Shown: positions 1 through 8,278, counted from the stretch's first letter. The stretch: DNA of 64,000 bases from Manganibacter manganicus (GCF_002075885.1 NZ_MDET01000003.1:1-64000), one strand, 5' to 3'. Program-made: numbers and translations. Notes: a model not told the origin generated them from the sequence alone.

Positions 1-123
1 CGGCGGCGTCGAATACGACAGCATCTTGGCCACGCTGTCGCGCGATATGTTGAAATGCTTCGCAGCCTGACGCCGGCTCATTCCTTCCGAGCAAGCCAGA
101 CGAACCTTCAGATACAATTCCAC
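1..123 (-). CDS. istA: IS21-family transposase IstA, N-terminal part (gene runs off the left edge)
   Basis: Forty-one codons from a GTG at 123 to the window edge. The peptide begins (M)ELYLKVRLACSEGMSRRQ and contains a helix-turn-helix (roughly residues 14-35, AAKHFNISRDSVAKML) followed by SYSTPP, the usual opening of IstA proteins in rhizobia. An in-frame TAG lies four codons upstream, so the GTG is the start, and GGAGGG about ten bases before it fits a ribosome binding site. IstA is the DDE transposase that works with the IstB ATPase to move the element; the catalytic core and istB would lie outside the window. The family call is from recognisable sequence, and intactness is unknown. Confidence 0.8.
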   Translation of the reverse strand, partial: MELYLKVRLACSEGMSRRQAAKHFNISRDSVAKMLSYSTPP

Positions 124-233
124 GGTGTAGATCCCCTAACCCTCCTGCGCTCGTTGCAGAAGGAAAATAGGTGGCCGGGTTTTACGCCGCCCGCAGCGGG
201 ATTATCCCGCCGCTACCGTGGACGAATTTTGCA
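1..233 (-). mobile_element. End of an IS21-family insertion sequence (continues beyond the left edge)
   Basis: The first 123 bases encode the start of an IstA transposase on the minus strand. Upstream of it (toward higher coordinates) two related 21-base blocks occur at 171-191 and 218-238, sharing the pattern GTGG-CG--TTTT-C-CCGCC. Between them at 196-210 lies a palindrome of GCGGGAT and ATCCCGC around one base. Multiple short terminal repeats of this kind are known for IS21 ends. I place the outer end near 233 because the minus strand there begins with TG (TGCAAAATTCGTCC) and mutY-like coding sequence starts just outside. The exact end and target duplication cannot be fixed because the other end is outside the window. 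Confidence 0.72.
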
Positions 234-477
234 CCGCCGCTCTCACGCCGTCCTTGCGCGCTGTCCAACCTGTGGTCGGTACCTCGCTCATGCCGCCCAG
301 CAGGCCACTTTCGGTGCGTTTGCGCAGCAGGATCGCGCCATCGTCGCGCACCGCGACAAAAGCGGCACCGCGACGCATGGGTCGTTCCGGCTTGGTCTTC
401 GCGGCCCTCGCTCCATTCGCAATCGTCGGTATTCCTTTCATGATCGTCGCCGCAACAAGCGGCCCCGCGGCGCGCAA
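234..477 (-). pseudogene. mutY: mutY remnant: C-terminal NUDIX-like part of adenine DNA glycosylase, cut by the IS21 element
   Basis: On the minus strand the frame reads RRGAAFVAVRDDGAILLRKR and then GLLGGMSEVPTTGWTARKDG. This is the start of the MutY C-terminal domain that recognises 8-oxoG, where GLLGGM-E-P is typical. The homology stops at the IS21 end (about 233). Upstream an in-frame TGA occurs just before 477, and the catalytic helix-hairpin-helix and iron-sulfur parts are absent, replaced by the dctM end at 555. MutY normally removes A opposite 8-oxoG. This is a fragment of about 80 codons and should not be functional; an intact mutY presumably exists elsewhere. I recognised it by memory of the family, not by alignment. 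Confidence 0.6.
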
Positions 478-554
478 GGACGCCGATCATCGTGCCGCCG
501 GCGGCGGGTTCCCGGCACCCCTTTCGCCTCCAGACATCTGCCAGCGGCGGCACT

Positions 555-1811
555 TCAGATTGTCAAAAATGGCACGAAGCTGAACAGCATCAATATCCCA
601 AAGGCGGCCACATAGAACGGCATTAGTTCTCGGGTGGCGTGGAATATTGAGACCCGAGCGATCGAGCTCGAGATAAACAGTGTCGTCCCGACAGGCGGCG
701 TAAACAGGCCGATCGCCAGATTGAGCACCATCATGATGCCGAGCTGGGTCAGGTCGAGATCGATCGCATTTGCAAGCGGCACGAAGATCGGACCGAGCAG
801 CAGGATGGCAGCGGGAAGATCGATGAACATGCCGACGATGAGCATGATCAGGTTCATCGCCAGAATGATTAGCCACGGCTCCTGAAGGGTATCGACGCAC
901 CATTGCGCGAAGATTTGAGGAATCTGGGCAAAGGTGAGGAGCCAGCCGATGATTGCCGAACCCATGATGACCAGCATGACGACGCCTGTCGCGACGCCGG
1001 CAGAGAGCACGGCACTTTTCAGCCTGGCAAGCGTCATGTCGCGATAGACGAGAACCCCGACGAGCAGAGCGTACACGGTTGCGATCACCGAAACCTCGGT
1101 CGGCGTGGCAAATCCGAAGCGAAGCAGGACAAGGATCAGTATCGGCATCACGAGGGCGGGGCCGGCTCGCAAGGTCAGCAAACCAAACTTGCTCCACTCG
1201 AACGATTTCCGTTCGTAAGGAAAACCCCTCATCCGGGCCGATAGATTACAGACCGCTACAAAGGCGGCCGTGATCATCAGGCCGGGCAGGACGCCCGCCG
1301 CGAACAGCGCGCCGACAGACACGCCGGAAACCAGAGAATACAAAATGAGCGGGATCGAGGGTGGGATGAGGATGGCGATCATGGCCGAGGCAGAATTGTT
1401 GGCTGCGATAAATCCGGCCGGATAGCCTTCTTTTTTCTGCCATGGGATCAGCATCGAGCCCAGCGCCGTAGCGTCGGCGACAGCAGATCCCGACACACCA
1501 CCGAAGACCGCTGAACCCACGACTGTGATCGAGGCCAGACCGCCCCGGTAGCGCTGCACGATGGCTCCGGCGAAATCGATGAGGTTGCGCCCGAGCGTAC
1601 CGCTCATCATGAGGCTGCCCGCCAATATGAAGAACGGCAGCGCCAACATCGGGAACGACTGCGTCTGGCTGAACATCTGCTGGACGACCAGGTTCAGCGG
1701 CAGGAAGTCGGACGACAGCACGCTCAGGCCGGAAGCGATGACCAGGACATGCCCGACAGGGACCGATAGCAGGACCAGGACAAAGAATGAGATCGCGAGA
1801 ACGATAATCAT
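555..1811 (-). CDS. dctM: TRAP transporter large membrane subunit (DctM family)
   Basis: A protein of 418 residues made almost entirely of hydrophobic segments (about 12), starting MIIVLAISFFVLVLLSVPVG. It carries the DctM-type segments LPFFILAGSLM and GSAVADATALGSMLIP. In TRAP systems this subunit forms the Na+-driven channel for an organic acid or related solute delivered by DctP. Its ATG at 1811 overlaps the dctQ stop by four bases, so translation is probably coupled; a longer open frame upstream of 1811 overlaps dctQ and is not real. It is the last gene of an operon that also encodes a two-subunit transketolase and an SDR, so the substrate is probably a polyol- or sugar-acid-like compound. 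That substrate is inference. Confidence 0.9.
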   Translation of the reverse strand: MIIVLAISFFVLVLLSVPVGHVLVIASGLSVLSSDFLPLNLVVQQMFSQTQSFPMLALPFFILAGSLMMSGTLGRNLIDFAGAIVQRYRGGLASITVVGSAVFGGVSGSAVADATALGSMLIPWQKKEGYPAGFIAANNSASAMIAILIPPSIPLILYSLVSGVSVGALFAAGVLPGLMITAAFVAVCNLSARMRGFPYERKSFEWSKFGLLTLRAGPALVMPILILVLLRFGFATPTEVSVIATVYALLVGVLVYRDMTLARLKSAVLSAGVATGVVMLVIMGSAIIGWLLTFAQIPQIFAQWCVDTLQEPWLIILAMNLIMLIVGMFIDLPAAILLLGPIFVPLANAIDLDLTQLGIMMVLNLAIGLFTPPVGTTLFISSSIARVSIFHATRELMPFYVAAFGILMLFSFVPFLTI

Positions 1812-2353
1812 ACGATACTCTCCTCTGCATTTGGTTCGGGCAGTCCCTGTAGGCCGAACAGGCAAATTCGAAGGATGAAGGATAGGCTGGTGAGGAAGAC
1901 TCCCACTGCGAGAAAGACCAGCGCGTAATAGGCGTAGCTGCGGGAGATATGGAGAAGGGAGCTGTATTCGACCGAAACGATTTCGGACACGTTCAACGCG
2001 ACCTTGGCGAATATCAGATAGGTGACTGCGAGGAGCACCTGGATGGAGATAGCCAGCAACCGAGCCGCTCGGGCAGGCAGGGATTGGATCACGAAGTCCA
2101 CCGCGATGTGTGCGTTGTGTTGGGCCGCCAAAATGACTCCGGCGGCGATCATCCACGGAAAGAAATGCTCAGGTAGCTCGTTCAGCCAATTCAGGCCGCC
2201 TCCCGGCAGGATGTAACGAAAAATCACGTTCAGGGTCAGCGCGACCAGCAGAATTCCGGTTGTCAGATAGATGACCACCGCAGAAATCTTCTTGATCGCG
2301 CTATCCATGCGATCGGCCAAGGGCAAGACACGCCCTTCAAGAAATGACGTCAT
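1808..2353 (-). CDS. dctQ: TRAP transporter small membrane subunit (DctQ family)
   Basis: A protein of 181 residues with four hydrophobic segments and the DctQ features RYILPGGGLNWLNELPEHFFPW and AAQHNAHIAVDF, the latter being the typical small-subunit region after the second helix. It pairs with the large subunit at 555-1811 and the binding protein at 2380-3375 to form a tripartite ATP-independent periplasmic transporter. The start is the ATG at 2353 (MTSFLEGRV), 26 bases after the dctP stop; the longer open frame would run into dctP. Nothing in the sequence identifies the solute. Confidence 0.88.
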   Translation of the reverse strand: MTSFLEGRVLPLADRMDSAIKKISAVVIYLTTGILLVALTLNVIFRYILPGGGLNWLNELPEHFFPWMIAAGVILAAQHNAHIAVDFVIQSLPARAARLLAISIQVLLAVTYLIFAKVALNVSEIVSVEYSSLLHISRSYAYYALVFLAVGVFLTSLSFILRICLFGLQGLPEPNAEESIV

Positions 2354-2379
2354 CTTGCCCTCCCCGATAAGGTCGCTCG

Positions 2380-3375
2380 CTAGCCTACCGCCGCGACGAG
2401 TTCCTTCACGAAATCCCCGAACGGCTTCGCCTGCCACTTGTCGTAAACGCTGGCCGTCGCCTTGCGAAGCGCATCGCGATCCGGCACGTTCACCGTGAGC
2501 GCCTTGTCGTCCTCGAACTGCTTCAGATATTTGGCATCGGCTTCCTGCATGAGTTGGCGTTGAAGATCGCCCGCCTCTTTCGCAGCTTCCTTGACCACTT
2601 TCATCTGGTCCTCGTTCAACCGCGCGGCGGCGATCTTGGACATCAGGAAAGGCGTGCTCTCCCATTTGTGGGAGGACATCGAGATGTACGGAGTCACCTC
2701 GTAGAGCTTGGCGCTGGCGATGTTTGCCAACGGATTTTCCTGCCCGTCCACGACCCCTTGCTGCAAGGCAACGTAGAGTTCGGAGAAGGCGATCTGTTCC
2801 GTAGACGCGCCAAGGGCCTCGAAGATGTCGATCGTCATCGGATCCGCGGGCGTGCGGATTTTCATGCCCTTGAGATCATCAGGTACATTGATCGACTTCT
2901 TCGTGTTCGAGATCTGGCGCACGCCGTTGTCCCACCAGCTCAACGGTATGATGCCGAGAGGATCGAATTTCGCCGCCAGCGTCTCGCCGATGCTTCCGTC
3001 CAGCACCCTGAAAGCCGCCGCTGCGTCAGCGAACAGAAACGGCAGCCCAAGTGCGCCGACTTCCGGCACGATGCCGGAGACGGGTCCCTGGCTGTTTGCC
3101 GTGAAATCGAGGCTTCCCGTGCGCAGGCTGGTGAGCATGGCAACGTCGTTGCCGAGCTGCTCCGATCCCGCGACGCGGATTTCGACCGCACCATCCGTCT
3201 TTTGCTTGACGAGTTCCGCAAACTTGTCCGCAGCGACAGTCCGAGGATTTCCCGGAGCGGCTCCATGGCCAAACGTCATTGTCGTCTGGGCCGAAGCCTT
3301 CCCGATGATGGCAAAACTTCCGCAAAGCGCTGCACTCGCGCCGAGAAAGGCGCGCCGATTCAACACAACAGACAT
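2380..3375 (-). CDS. dctP: TRAP transporter substrate-binding protein (DctP family)
   Basis: A periplasmic binding protein of 331 residues. The leader NRRAFLGASAALCGSFAIIG ends at ASA-Q around residue 30; the twin arginine suggests Tat or Sec export. The mature part has the DctP landmarks FPxxFL-like LGLPFLFADAAAAFRVLDG, the arginine-containing GMKIRTPADP around residue 170, and AFSELYVALQQGVVDGQENP, where the family binds the carboxylate or hydroxyl groups of its ligand. The conserved arginine (MKIRTP) hints at an acidic group in the solute. A strong ribosome site (GGGAGGT) precedes the ATG. The gene lies 75 bases downstream of the transketolase pair in the same operon. Confidence 0.9.
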   Translation of the reverse strand: MSVVLNRRAFLGASAALCGSFAIIGKASAQTTMTFGHGAAPGNPRTVAADKFAELVKQKTDGAVEIRVAGSEQLGNDVAMLTSLRTGSLDFTANSQGPVSGIVPEVGALGLPFLFADAAAAFRVLDGSIGETLAAKFDPLGIIPLSWWDNGVRQISNTKKSINVPDDLKGMKIRTPADPMTIDIFEALGASTEQIAFSELYVALQQGVVDGQENPLANIASAKLYEVTPYISMSSHKWESTPFLMSKIAAARLNEDQMKVVKEAAKEAGDLQRQLMQEADAKYLKQFEDDKALTVNVPDRDALRKATASVYDKWQAKPFGDFVKELVAAVG

Positions 3376-3450
3376 TGCATTACCTCCCTTTTGCGGCCCT
3401 ACTGCCGCGTTGAAATTCTCCCTGAGACCGTCACCTCAAACTTGCCCGAT

Positions 3451-4518
3451 TCACTTCAACCAGGATCGAATCGAACCGCAGATAGCCTTCGTCGATAGCC
3501 CGTATTGATCGTGCAGGGTGGGCAGCGCTCCGGCGTCCAGGAACTCGTCCGGCAGTGCGATCTGTCGAAAGATGTTCTGGTTGGCCCCCTCTCTCATGAG
3601 AGTCGTCGCCACTGCTTCGCCAAGCCCGCCAATCACCGAATGGTTTTCAGCCACGATTACCGGGCGACCTAGCCGTGTGCATTCGCGCACGATGGTTTCG
3701 GTATCCAGCGGCTTGACCGTCGGGACATGGAGAACGCCGCAGGAAACACCTTCCTTTGCCAGTTCCTTTGTCGCCTCCAGGACGCGCATCGTCATCAGGC
3801 CGCTGGAAACGAACAGGAAGTCCTGGCCGTCGACGATCATCTTGGCCTTGCCAAGCTCGAATTTGTAGCCGTACTCGTCGAGCACGCGCGGAACCTTGCC
3901 GCGCAGCAGGCGCATGTAGACCGGGCCCTGATGAACGGCGATCTGGGGAACCGCCTGTTCGATCTCGATGGCGTCGGCCGGGTCGACGATCATCAGGTTC
4001 GGCATCCCTCTGAAAATAGCGATGTCTTCGGTCGCCTGGTGACTGGGACCGTATCCCGTGGTCAGGCCGGGCAGCGCGCAGACGATCTTGACGTTCAGCA
4101 TCTCCTCGGCGATCGCAAGGCAGATGAAATCGTAGGCCCGGCGCGAGGCAAAGACGGCATACGTGGTCACGAACGGGGTGAAGCCCTCCCGCGCCATACC
4201 AGCCGCAGCACTCATCAACACCTGTTCGGCCATGCCCATTTGATAAAAGCGAGCAGGATAGGCTTTCGCGAAGACATGCAGGTCAGTGTACTTGCTGAGG
4301 TCGGCTGTCATTCCGACGATGTCATCGCGTTCCGCCGCCAGCTTGGTAAGCGCGTTGCCAAACGGAGCGGCAATCGTAGGCACGTCGTCGCCTGCGATCG
4401 AGGCGATCATTGCCGAAGTCGTCTTCCTCTCCGACGAGGCAACCGGACGGCGCGGGTCGTATTTTGATCGACGCAGGGAATGAGCCTGGCGCGCGCGATC
4501 TTCCAAAACACGGCTCAT
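3451..4518 (-). CDS. Transketolase, C-terminal subunit (pyrimidine-binding and C-terminal domains)
   Basis: A protein of 355 residues. After an unusual 35-residue basic leader it has the Pyr domain of a split transketolase, including the catalytic glutamate in MGMAEQ (residue 98) that activates thiamine diphosphate, then TTYAVFASRRAYD, PGLTTGYGPSHQATEDIAI and a C-terminal domain ending near IVAENHSVIGGLGEA. It pairs with the N-terminal subunit immediately upstream; the genes overlap by ATGA. Transketolases move a two-carbon ketol unit between sugar phosphates. Here the pair sits with a TRAP transporter and an SDR and not with pentose phosphate genes, so it probably serves a dedicated catabolic route. 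Related two-gene transketolases act in apiose and sulfosugar breakdown; which applies here cannot be read from sequence. Confidence 0.85.
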   Translation of the reverse strand: MSRVLEDRARQAHSLRRSKYDPRRPVASSERKTTSAMIASIAGDDVPTIAAPFGNALTKLAAERDDIVGMTADLSKYTDLHVFAKAYPARFYQMGMAEQVLMSAAAGMAREGFTPFVTTYAVFASRRAYDFICLAIAEEMLNVKIVCALPGLTTGYGPSHQATEDIAIFRGMPNLMIVDPADAIEIEQAVPQIAVHQGPVYMRLLRGKVPRVLDEYGYKFELGKAKMIVDGQDFLFVSSGLMTMRVLEATKELAKEGVSCGVLHVPTVKPLDTETIVRECTRLGRPVIVAENHSVIGGLGEAVATTLMREGANQNIFRQIALPDEFLDAGALPTLHDQYGLSTKAICGSIRSWLK

Positions 4519-5369
4519 TGCGGTCTCCCTTCATCGAGAACCTTGAGAGCCTTTTCCCACTCGTCGGGTTCAACCCGGACGAAGTGCGTGATCTCGCGAG
4601 TTTCCAGGAAAGGCACGCCTTTGCACATGGTTGTGTCGCAGATCACCACGCGCGGCTGTTTTCCCTTGTGGCTTCGTGCCTGGTCGAAGGCGTCGCGCAC
4701 GGCATCGATATCGTTGCCGTCCACCCGTTGTACGAACCAGCCGAATGCCGCGAACTTGTCGGTGATCGGCTCGCTCGACAGCATCTGCGTCGAAGGACCG
4801 TCGGCCTGCTGATTGTTGAAATCCACGATGGCGATGAGATTATCCAGGCCGTGATGGGCAGCCGACATCGCGGCTTCCCAGGTCGACCCCTCTCCCAATT
4901 CGCCATCCGACATCAGGTTGTAGACCAGTGATGAAGATTTCTTCCGCTTCAGACCTAGGCACATGCCCACGCAAATGCCGAGTCCGTGGCCAAGCGAACC
5001 GCCTGTGATCTCCATCCCCGGCGTATAGGTCACCATGCCCGACATCGGCAGACGACTGTCGTCTGTCCCGTAGGTCTCGAGTTCGAACTCCGGCAATATC
5101 CCGGCCTCGATCAGTGCCGAGTAGAGCGCAATCGCGTAGTGACCGATCGACAGGCAGAAGCGGTCCCTGTCCTCCCACTCCGGATCTTCAGGCTTGTAAC
5201 GCAACGCATAGAAGTAGGAGACGGCGAGTATATCGGCGACGCCAAGAGCCTGTCCTATATAACCCTGACCCTGGACTTCGCCCATGCGCAGCGCATTCCG
5301 ACGAATGCGATAGGCACGTTCGGGCAAGGAGATGTTCGAGCCACGATGTTGTTCGTGAGGTGAATCCAT
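4515..5369 (-). CDS. Transketolase, N-terminal subunit (ThDP pyrophosphate-binding domain)
   Basis: A protein of 284 residues corresponding to the first half of transketolase. The thiamine diphosphate/Mg site is seen as SDGE (154-157) followed by DFNNQQ (NN at 185-186); the first glycine of the usual GDG is a serine here. Further conserved points are SIGHYAIALYS (His 77) and GGSLGHGL (124-130). The ATG at 5369 has GGAG just before it and lies five bases after the SDR stop, so longer frames upstream are shadows. The stop overlaps the start of the C-terminal subunit by four bases, fitting a 1:1 complex. Substrate unknown. Confidence 0.86.
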   Translation of the reverse strand: MDSPHEQHRGSNISLPERAYRIRRNALRMGEVQGQGYIGQALGVADILAVSYFYALRYKPEDPEWEDRDRFCLSIGHYAIALYSALIEAGILPEFELETYGTDDSRLPMSGMVTYTPGMEITGGSLGHGLGICVGMCLGLKRKKSSSLVYNLMSDGELGEGSTWEAAMSAAHHGLDNLIAIVDFNNQQADGPSTQMLSSEPITDKFAAFGWFVQRVDGNDIDAVRDAFDQARSHKGKQPRVVICDTTMCKGVPFLETREITHFVRVEPDEWEKALKVLDEGRPQ

Positions 5370-5374
5370 CTCCT

Positions 5375-6130
5375 TTATCCGTGGATCAACATGCCGCCGT
5401 TGACGTCGATGACGGCACCGGTGATGTACGAGGAGAGATCGGAGGCAAGGAACACGTAGGCTCCAGCCACGTCGGCCGCATCGCCAAGGCGGTTGAGGGG
5501 AATTCCTTTCAGGATTTCTGCCCGCATGGCATCGGTCAGCTTGCCGCCCGTAATATCGGTTTGGATCAGGCCGGGCGTGATGCAATTCACGCGGATGCCG
5601 TCAGGACCGAATTCGCGGGCCATTGCCTTGGCAAGACCCAGCACCCCTGCCTTTGCTGCGGAATAATGCGGGCCGCCAAAGATGCCACCCCCGCGCTGCG
5701 CCGAAACCGACGACATGCAGATGATCGAGCCCGATTTGCGCTTCTGCATCTGCGGGATGGCTGCCTGGCTGAGGTTGAGAATGCCAGTGAGATTGACCGC
5801 CAGGATTTTCTCCCAACCGTCTGGTTTGATATCCAAAAACTTCACCGGAGCAGTGATCCCGGCATTGTTGCAGAGTACGTCGATCCGGCCGTGTCGTCCG
5901 ACGATTTCGTCGATAGCCTTCTGACAGGCTTCCCTATTCGTAACATCGCAGGCTACGCCAAAATGGCCCTCGCCGGTCAGGCTGTCGGCAGCCTTTTGCG
6001 ATGCGTTGGCGTCGAGATCGAGAATAACAACCTTGGCACCGAAGGAGGCCATCATCTTCGCGGTGCTGAGACCAATCCCACGCTCGCTGGCCGCGCCCGA
6101 GATCGCAACAATCTTATCCTTAAGGATCAT
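5375..6130 (-). CDS. Short-chain dehydrogenase/reductase (classical SDR)
   Basis: A protein of 251 residues with a Rossmann nucleotide-binding start (SGAASERGIG, 11-20), aspartates at the end of the second strand (LDLD, 37-40) pointing to NAD rather than NADP, NNAG (88-91), catalytic serine near 140, and Tyr156/Lys160 in HYSAAK. The C-terminal ITGAVIDVNGGM is typical of polyol and 3-ketoacyl-type SDRs. It is the first gene of the operon SDR-transketolase-dctPQM and is divergent from a LysR regulator. I infer that it oxidises the imported solute or an intermediate to a ketose for the transketolase. It could equally be a general FabG-like enzyme. Confidence 0.85.
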   Translation of the reverse strand: MILKDKIVAISGAASERGIGLSTAKMMASFGAKVVILDLDANASQKAADSLTGEGHFGVACDVTNREACQKAIDEIVGRHGRIDVLCNNAGITAPVKFLDIKPDGWEKILAVNLTGILNLSQAAIPQMQKRKSGSIICMSSVSAQRGGGIFGGPHYSAAKAGVLGLAKAMAREFGPDGIRVNCITPGLIQTDITGGKLTDAMRAEILKGIPLNRLGDAADVAGAYVFLASDLSSYITGAVIDVNGGMLIHG

Positions 6131-6206
6131 CTAGTCCTCCCGAAAAATCGAGGGGAGACTGCCTGATGCCAGAAGGAGGCACAAACGCAAGATTTACAAG
6201 CTAAGG

Positions 6207-6219
6207 TGAATTGTGTTCA
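6207..6219. promoter_or_regulatory. Candidate LysR operator between the SDR operon and its divergent regulator
   Basis: The 80-base gap between the two divergent genes contains TGAATTGTGTTCA, with inverted halves TGAA and TTCA around five bases and T-N11-A spacing, as expected for a LysR-type site. It lies 10-22 bases before the regulator ATG at 6229. Assigned by pattern only. Confidence 0.4.
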
Positions 6220-6228
6220 TCTATCCGG

Positions 6229-7113
6229 ATGACGCCGCTGCCCCTGTCACTTTTGGCTCCCTTCGAAGCCGCAGGGCGATCTTGCTCGTTCCGGATTGCC
6301 TCTGAGGAGTTGAACCTGACTCCCAGCGCCGTAAGCCATGCCATCCGTAAGCTCGAGACACTCACAGGCGTGCGTCTGTTTTTGCGATCTGGCAGAAAAG
6401 TCCGGCTGACAGCCGAGGGCGAAGCACTACTCGAGCGGGTTCAGGCCGGAATGGAATCGATCAGGGAAGGCCTTGACCTGATTTCTACTCACCAGCCGCA
6501 GTTGCTCCGCCTGCATTGCGCTCCGAGCCTGGCGGCCCAATGGCTCACACCGCGGCTCTCTTCCCTCTTCCGCAGTTATCCGTCACTGGATGTGCGGTTG
6601 TCCGCAAACCTCCGGTATGCGGATTTCCCGGGGGCCGAATTCGACGCAGACATCACTTATGGCCAACACACGAGCGCAGGATGTGTCTCAATTCCCCTTG
6701 GCGACGAGACGGTGACCCCACTTTGCGCACCTCATCTCGCGCCTCGCATCCGGCAACCATCCGACCTGCTCCGAGAACGTCTCATCCATAGCGACAACAA
6801 ACGGGTGCGTTGGGTCGACTGGTTTCGTGAAAACAAGATCACCGCTCCCGAGACAACAGGTTCTCGCTTCGACAGGAGTTTCATTGCCATTGCAGCAGCA
6901 GCCGATGGCCTCGGTGTTTGCCTGGAGTCGACTCGCCTCGCCGAGCGGGAACTTCGGGACGGCCGTCTTGTGAACCCCTTGGCGTCTTGCTCTCGTGCCG
7001 TCCAGTATGTCGGCCACTACTTCGTCTACCCGGAGAGTTCGAATAACAAAGCCAGCGTTCGGATATTTAGGGATTGGCTTCTGAAGGAAATCGGATTGCC
7101 CGAATTTCAATAA
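6229..7113 (+). CDS. LysR-family transcriptional regulator (GcvA-like)
   Basis: A protein of 294 residues. It opens MTPLPLSLLAPFEAAGRSCS, followed by a winged helix-turn-helix (ASEELNLTPSAVSHAIRKLE, about 25-45) and RLFLRSGRKVRLTAEGEALL. The rest resembles the periplasmic-binding-like inducer domain. The start at 6229 matches the usual GcvA-like N-terminus; a TTG at 6211 would add six residues but overlaps a LysR-type palindrome. The gene is divergent from the SDR-transketolase-TRAP operon, so it very probably controls that operon in response to the imported compound or a metabolite of it. It is followed by a 226-base gap in which I see no gene I can support. Confidence 0.88.
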   Translation: MTPLPLSLLAPFEAAGRSCSFRIASEELNLTPSAVSHAIRKLETLTGVRLFLRSGRKVRLTAEGEALLERVQAGMESIREGLDLISTHQPQLLRLHCAPSLAAQWLTPRLSSLFRSYPSLDVRLSANLRYADFPGAEFDADITYGQHTSAGCVSIPLGDETVTPLCAPHLAPRIRQPSDLLRERLIHSDNKRVRWVDWFRENKITAPETTGSRFDRSFIAIAAAADGLGVCLESTRLAERELRDGRLVNPLASCSRAVQYVGHYFVYPESSNNKASVRIFRDWLLKEIGLPEFQ

Positions 7114-7339
7114 ATTCAACTCGCCAGATCGCCACTTCTTCAAAATCCCTGCCAATATGCATGTTCGAGCGAATCGCTGACTCTTGTAAAGTCCAAACGC
7201 AAATCCGCAAAAAATTTTACGCCGCCATTTGCAAGATTGCTTGATTCCAACAGACTTCCTGCGAGCCTGACGAGTGCTTGCAGCATGGCATGATGCGCGA
7301 TCCGCTCGCAACGAATCCCGTTTAAAACGATGTTCAGCA

Positions 7340-8278
7340 TCAGGCAGCCCGTGCCAGATGGCCGAGAACATGGCTTACCAATCTACCGACGATTGTTGCT
7401 GTCATGCCGTTGATATCGGCGTTTGGCTGGAATTCCACGATGGAGAAGCCGGCCAGCCGCCGACCGCGCAACGCCTCGCCGATCAGATTTGTCATTTCGC
7501 CGAAGGTGAACCCCCCGGGCGATAGGGCATTTACTCCCGGACAGATGCTCGGGTCCATTGCATCGCAATCGATGTGGATCAGGAGCCGGCGGTCGCGAGG
7601 AAGCATATCGGCAACCTCCCTGATACCGATACGACGCCCCTCGCTGATCGTGACGATGTGTGATCCCCACGCCCGCGCCGTCTCGACCTCCTGCCGGCGC
7701 GCGCTGCCGACTGCGCGAATCCCCACCTGCGTCATGGAAGAAACACAGGCAAGTTCCGAGGCCCGTCGCATCGTACTGGAATAGCCGAACCGCTCACCGC
7801 CTATGTCGTCGCGCCAATCGATATGGGCGTCGACCTGCAATATGTGCAGGTCTTCGCCACCCTCAAAAGCACGCATGAAGGGAATAGCGACGGAATCGTC
7901 CCCTCCGATGAGAATCGGGACAGCCTTGGCCGCAAGCACACCTTGCGTGACAGCCTCGATATTGTGGCGATTGGCAGGCGCGTCATCATGGCTGGTCATT
8001 ACGTTACCAAGGTCGAGAACCCGCAATTTTCCGTCGTCCAGCAACGGTCCGTCGAAATCGAAGTCCCAGTGTTCGATGTCGAGGGATGCGGCTGTGATTG
8101 CACGGCGTACCGCATCCGGCCCGGTCACAGTCGCGCTATCGCCGGTTGCGCGGGCATAGGGCGTGCCGTGAGCGGCCCCGAATATGGCGACCGCTCCTCC
8201 GGTTGGCTGTCGCGCCGCCGGAATTCCGAGGAATGTCTGCGCGCACGGCACGAGCAAATCTGAGGCAAAGCTGTTCAT
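7340..8278 (-). CDS. Ureohydrolase family protein (agmatinase/arginase-like)
   Basis: A protein of 312 residues from the ATG at 8278. The binuclear Mn motifs of arginase/agmatinase enzymes are present: GGDDS (125-129), DAHIDW (150-155) and DCDAMDP (237-243). In most family members the first motif is GGDHS, so the first metal-ligand histidine is replaced by aspartate here. The reaction is hydrolysis of a guanidino or formimino group to release urea or formamide; the substrate (agmatine, guanidinobutyrate, proclavaminate-like and others) cannot be read off. The gene is divergent from a DMT-family exporter. The open frame extends 71 codons upstream but that part shows no family similarity. No clear ribosome site precedes 8278. 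Confidence 0.82.
   Translation of the reverse strand: MNSFASDLLVPCAQTFLGIPAARQPTGGAVAIFGAAHGTPYARATGDSATVTGPDAVRRAITAASLDIEHWDFDFDGPLLDDGKLRVLDLGNVMTSHDDAPANRHNIEAVTQGVLAAKAVPILIGGDDSVAIPFMRAFEGGEDLHILQVDAHIDWRDDIGGERFGYSSTMRRASELACVSSMTQVGIRAVGSARRQEVETARAWGSHIVTISEGRRIGIREVADMLPRDRRLLIHIDCDAMDPSICPGVNALSPGGFTFGEMTNLIGEALRGRRLAGFSIVEFQPNADINGMTATIVGRLVSHVLGHLARAA

Noticed and set aside
7140..7340. A 66-codon open frame on the minus strand in the gap after the LysR gene
   Set aside because: No ribosome site, no recognisable similarity and it touches the end of the ureohydrolase gene. Not supported as a gene.
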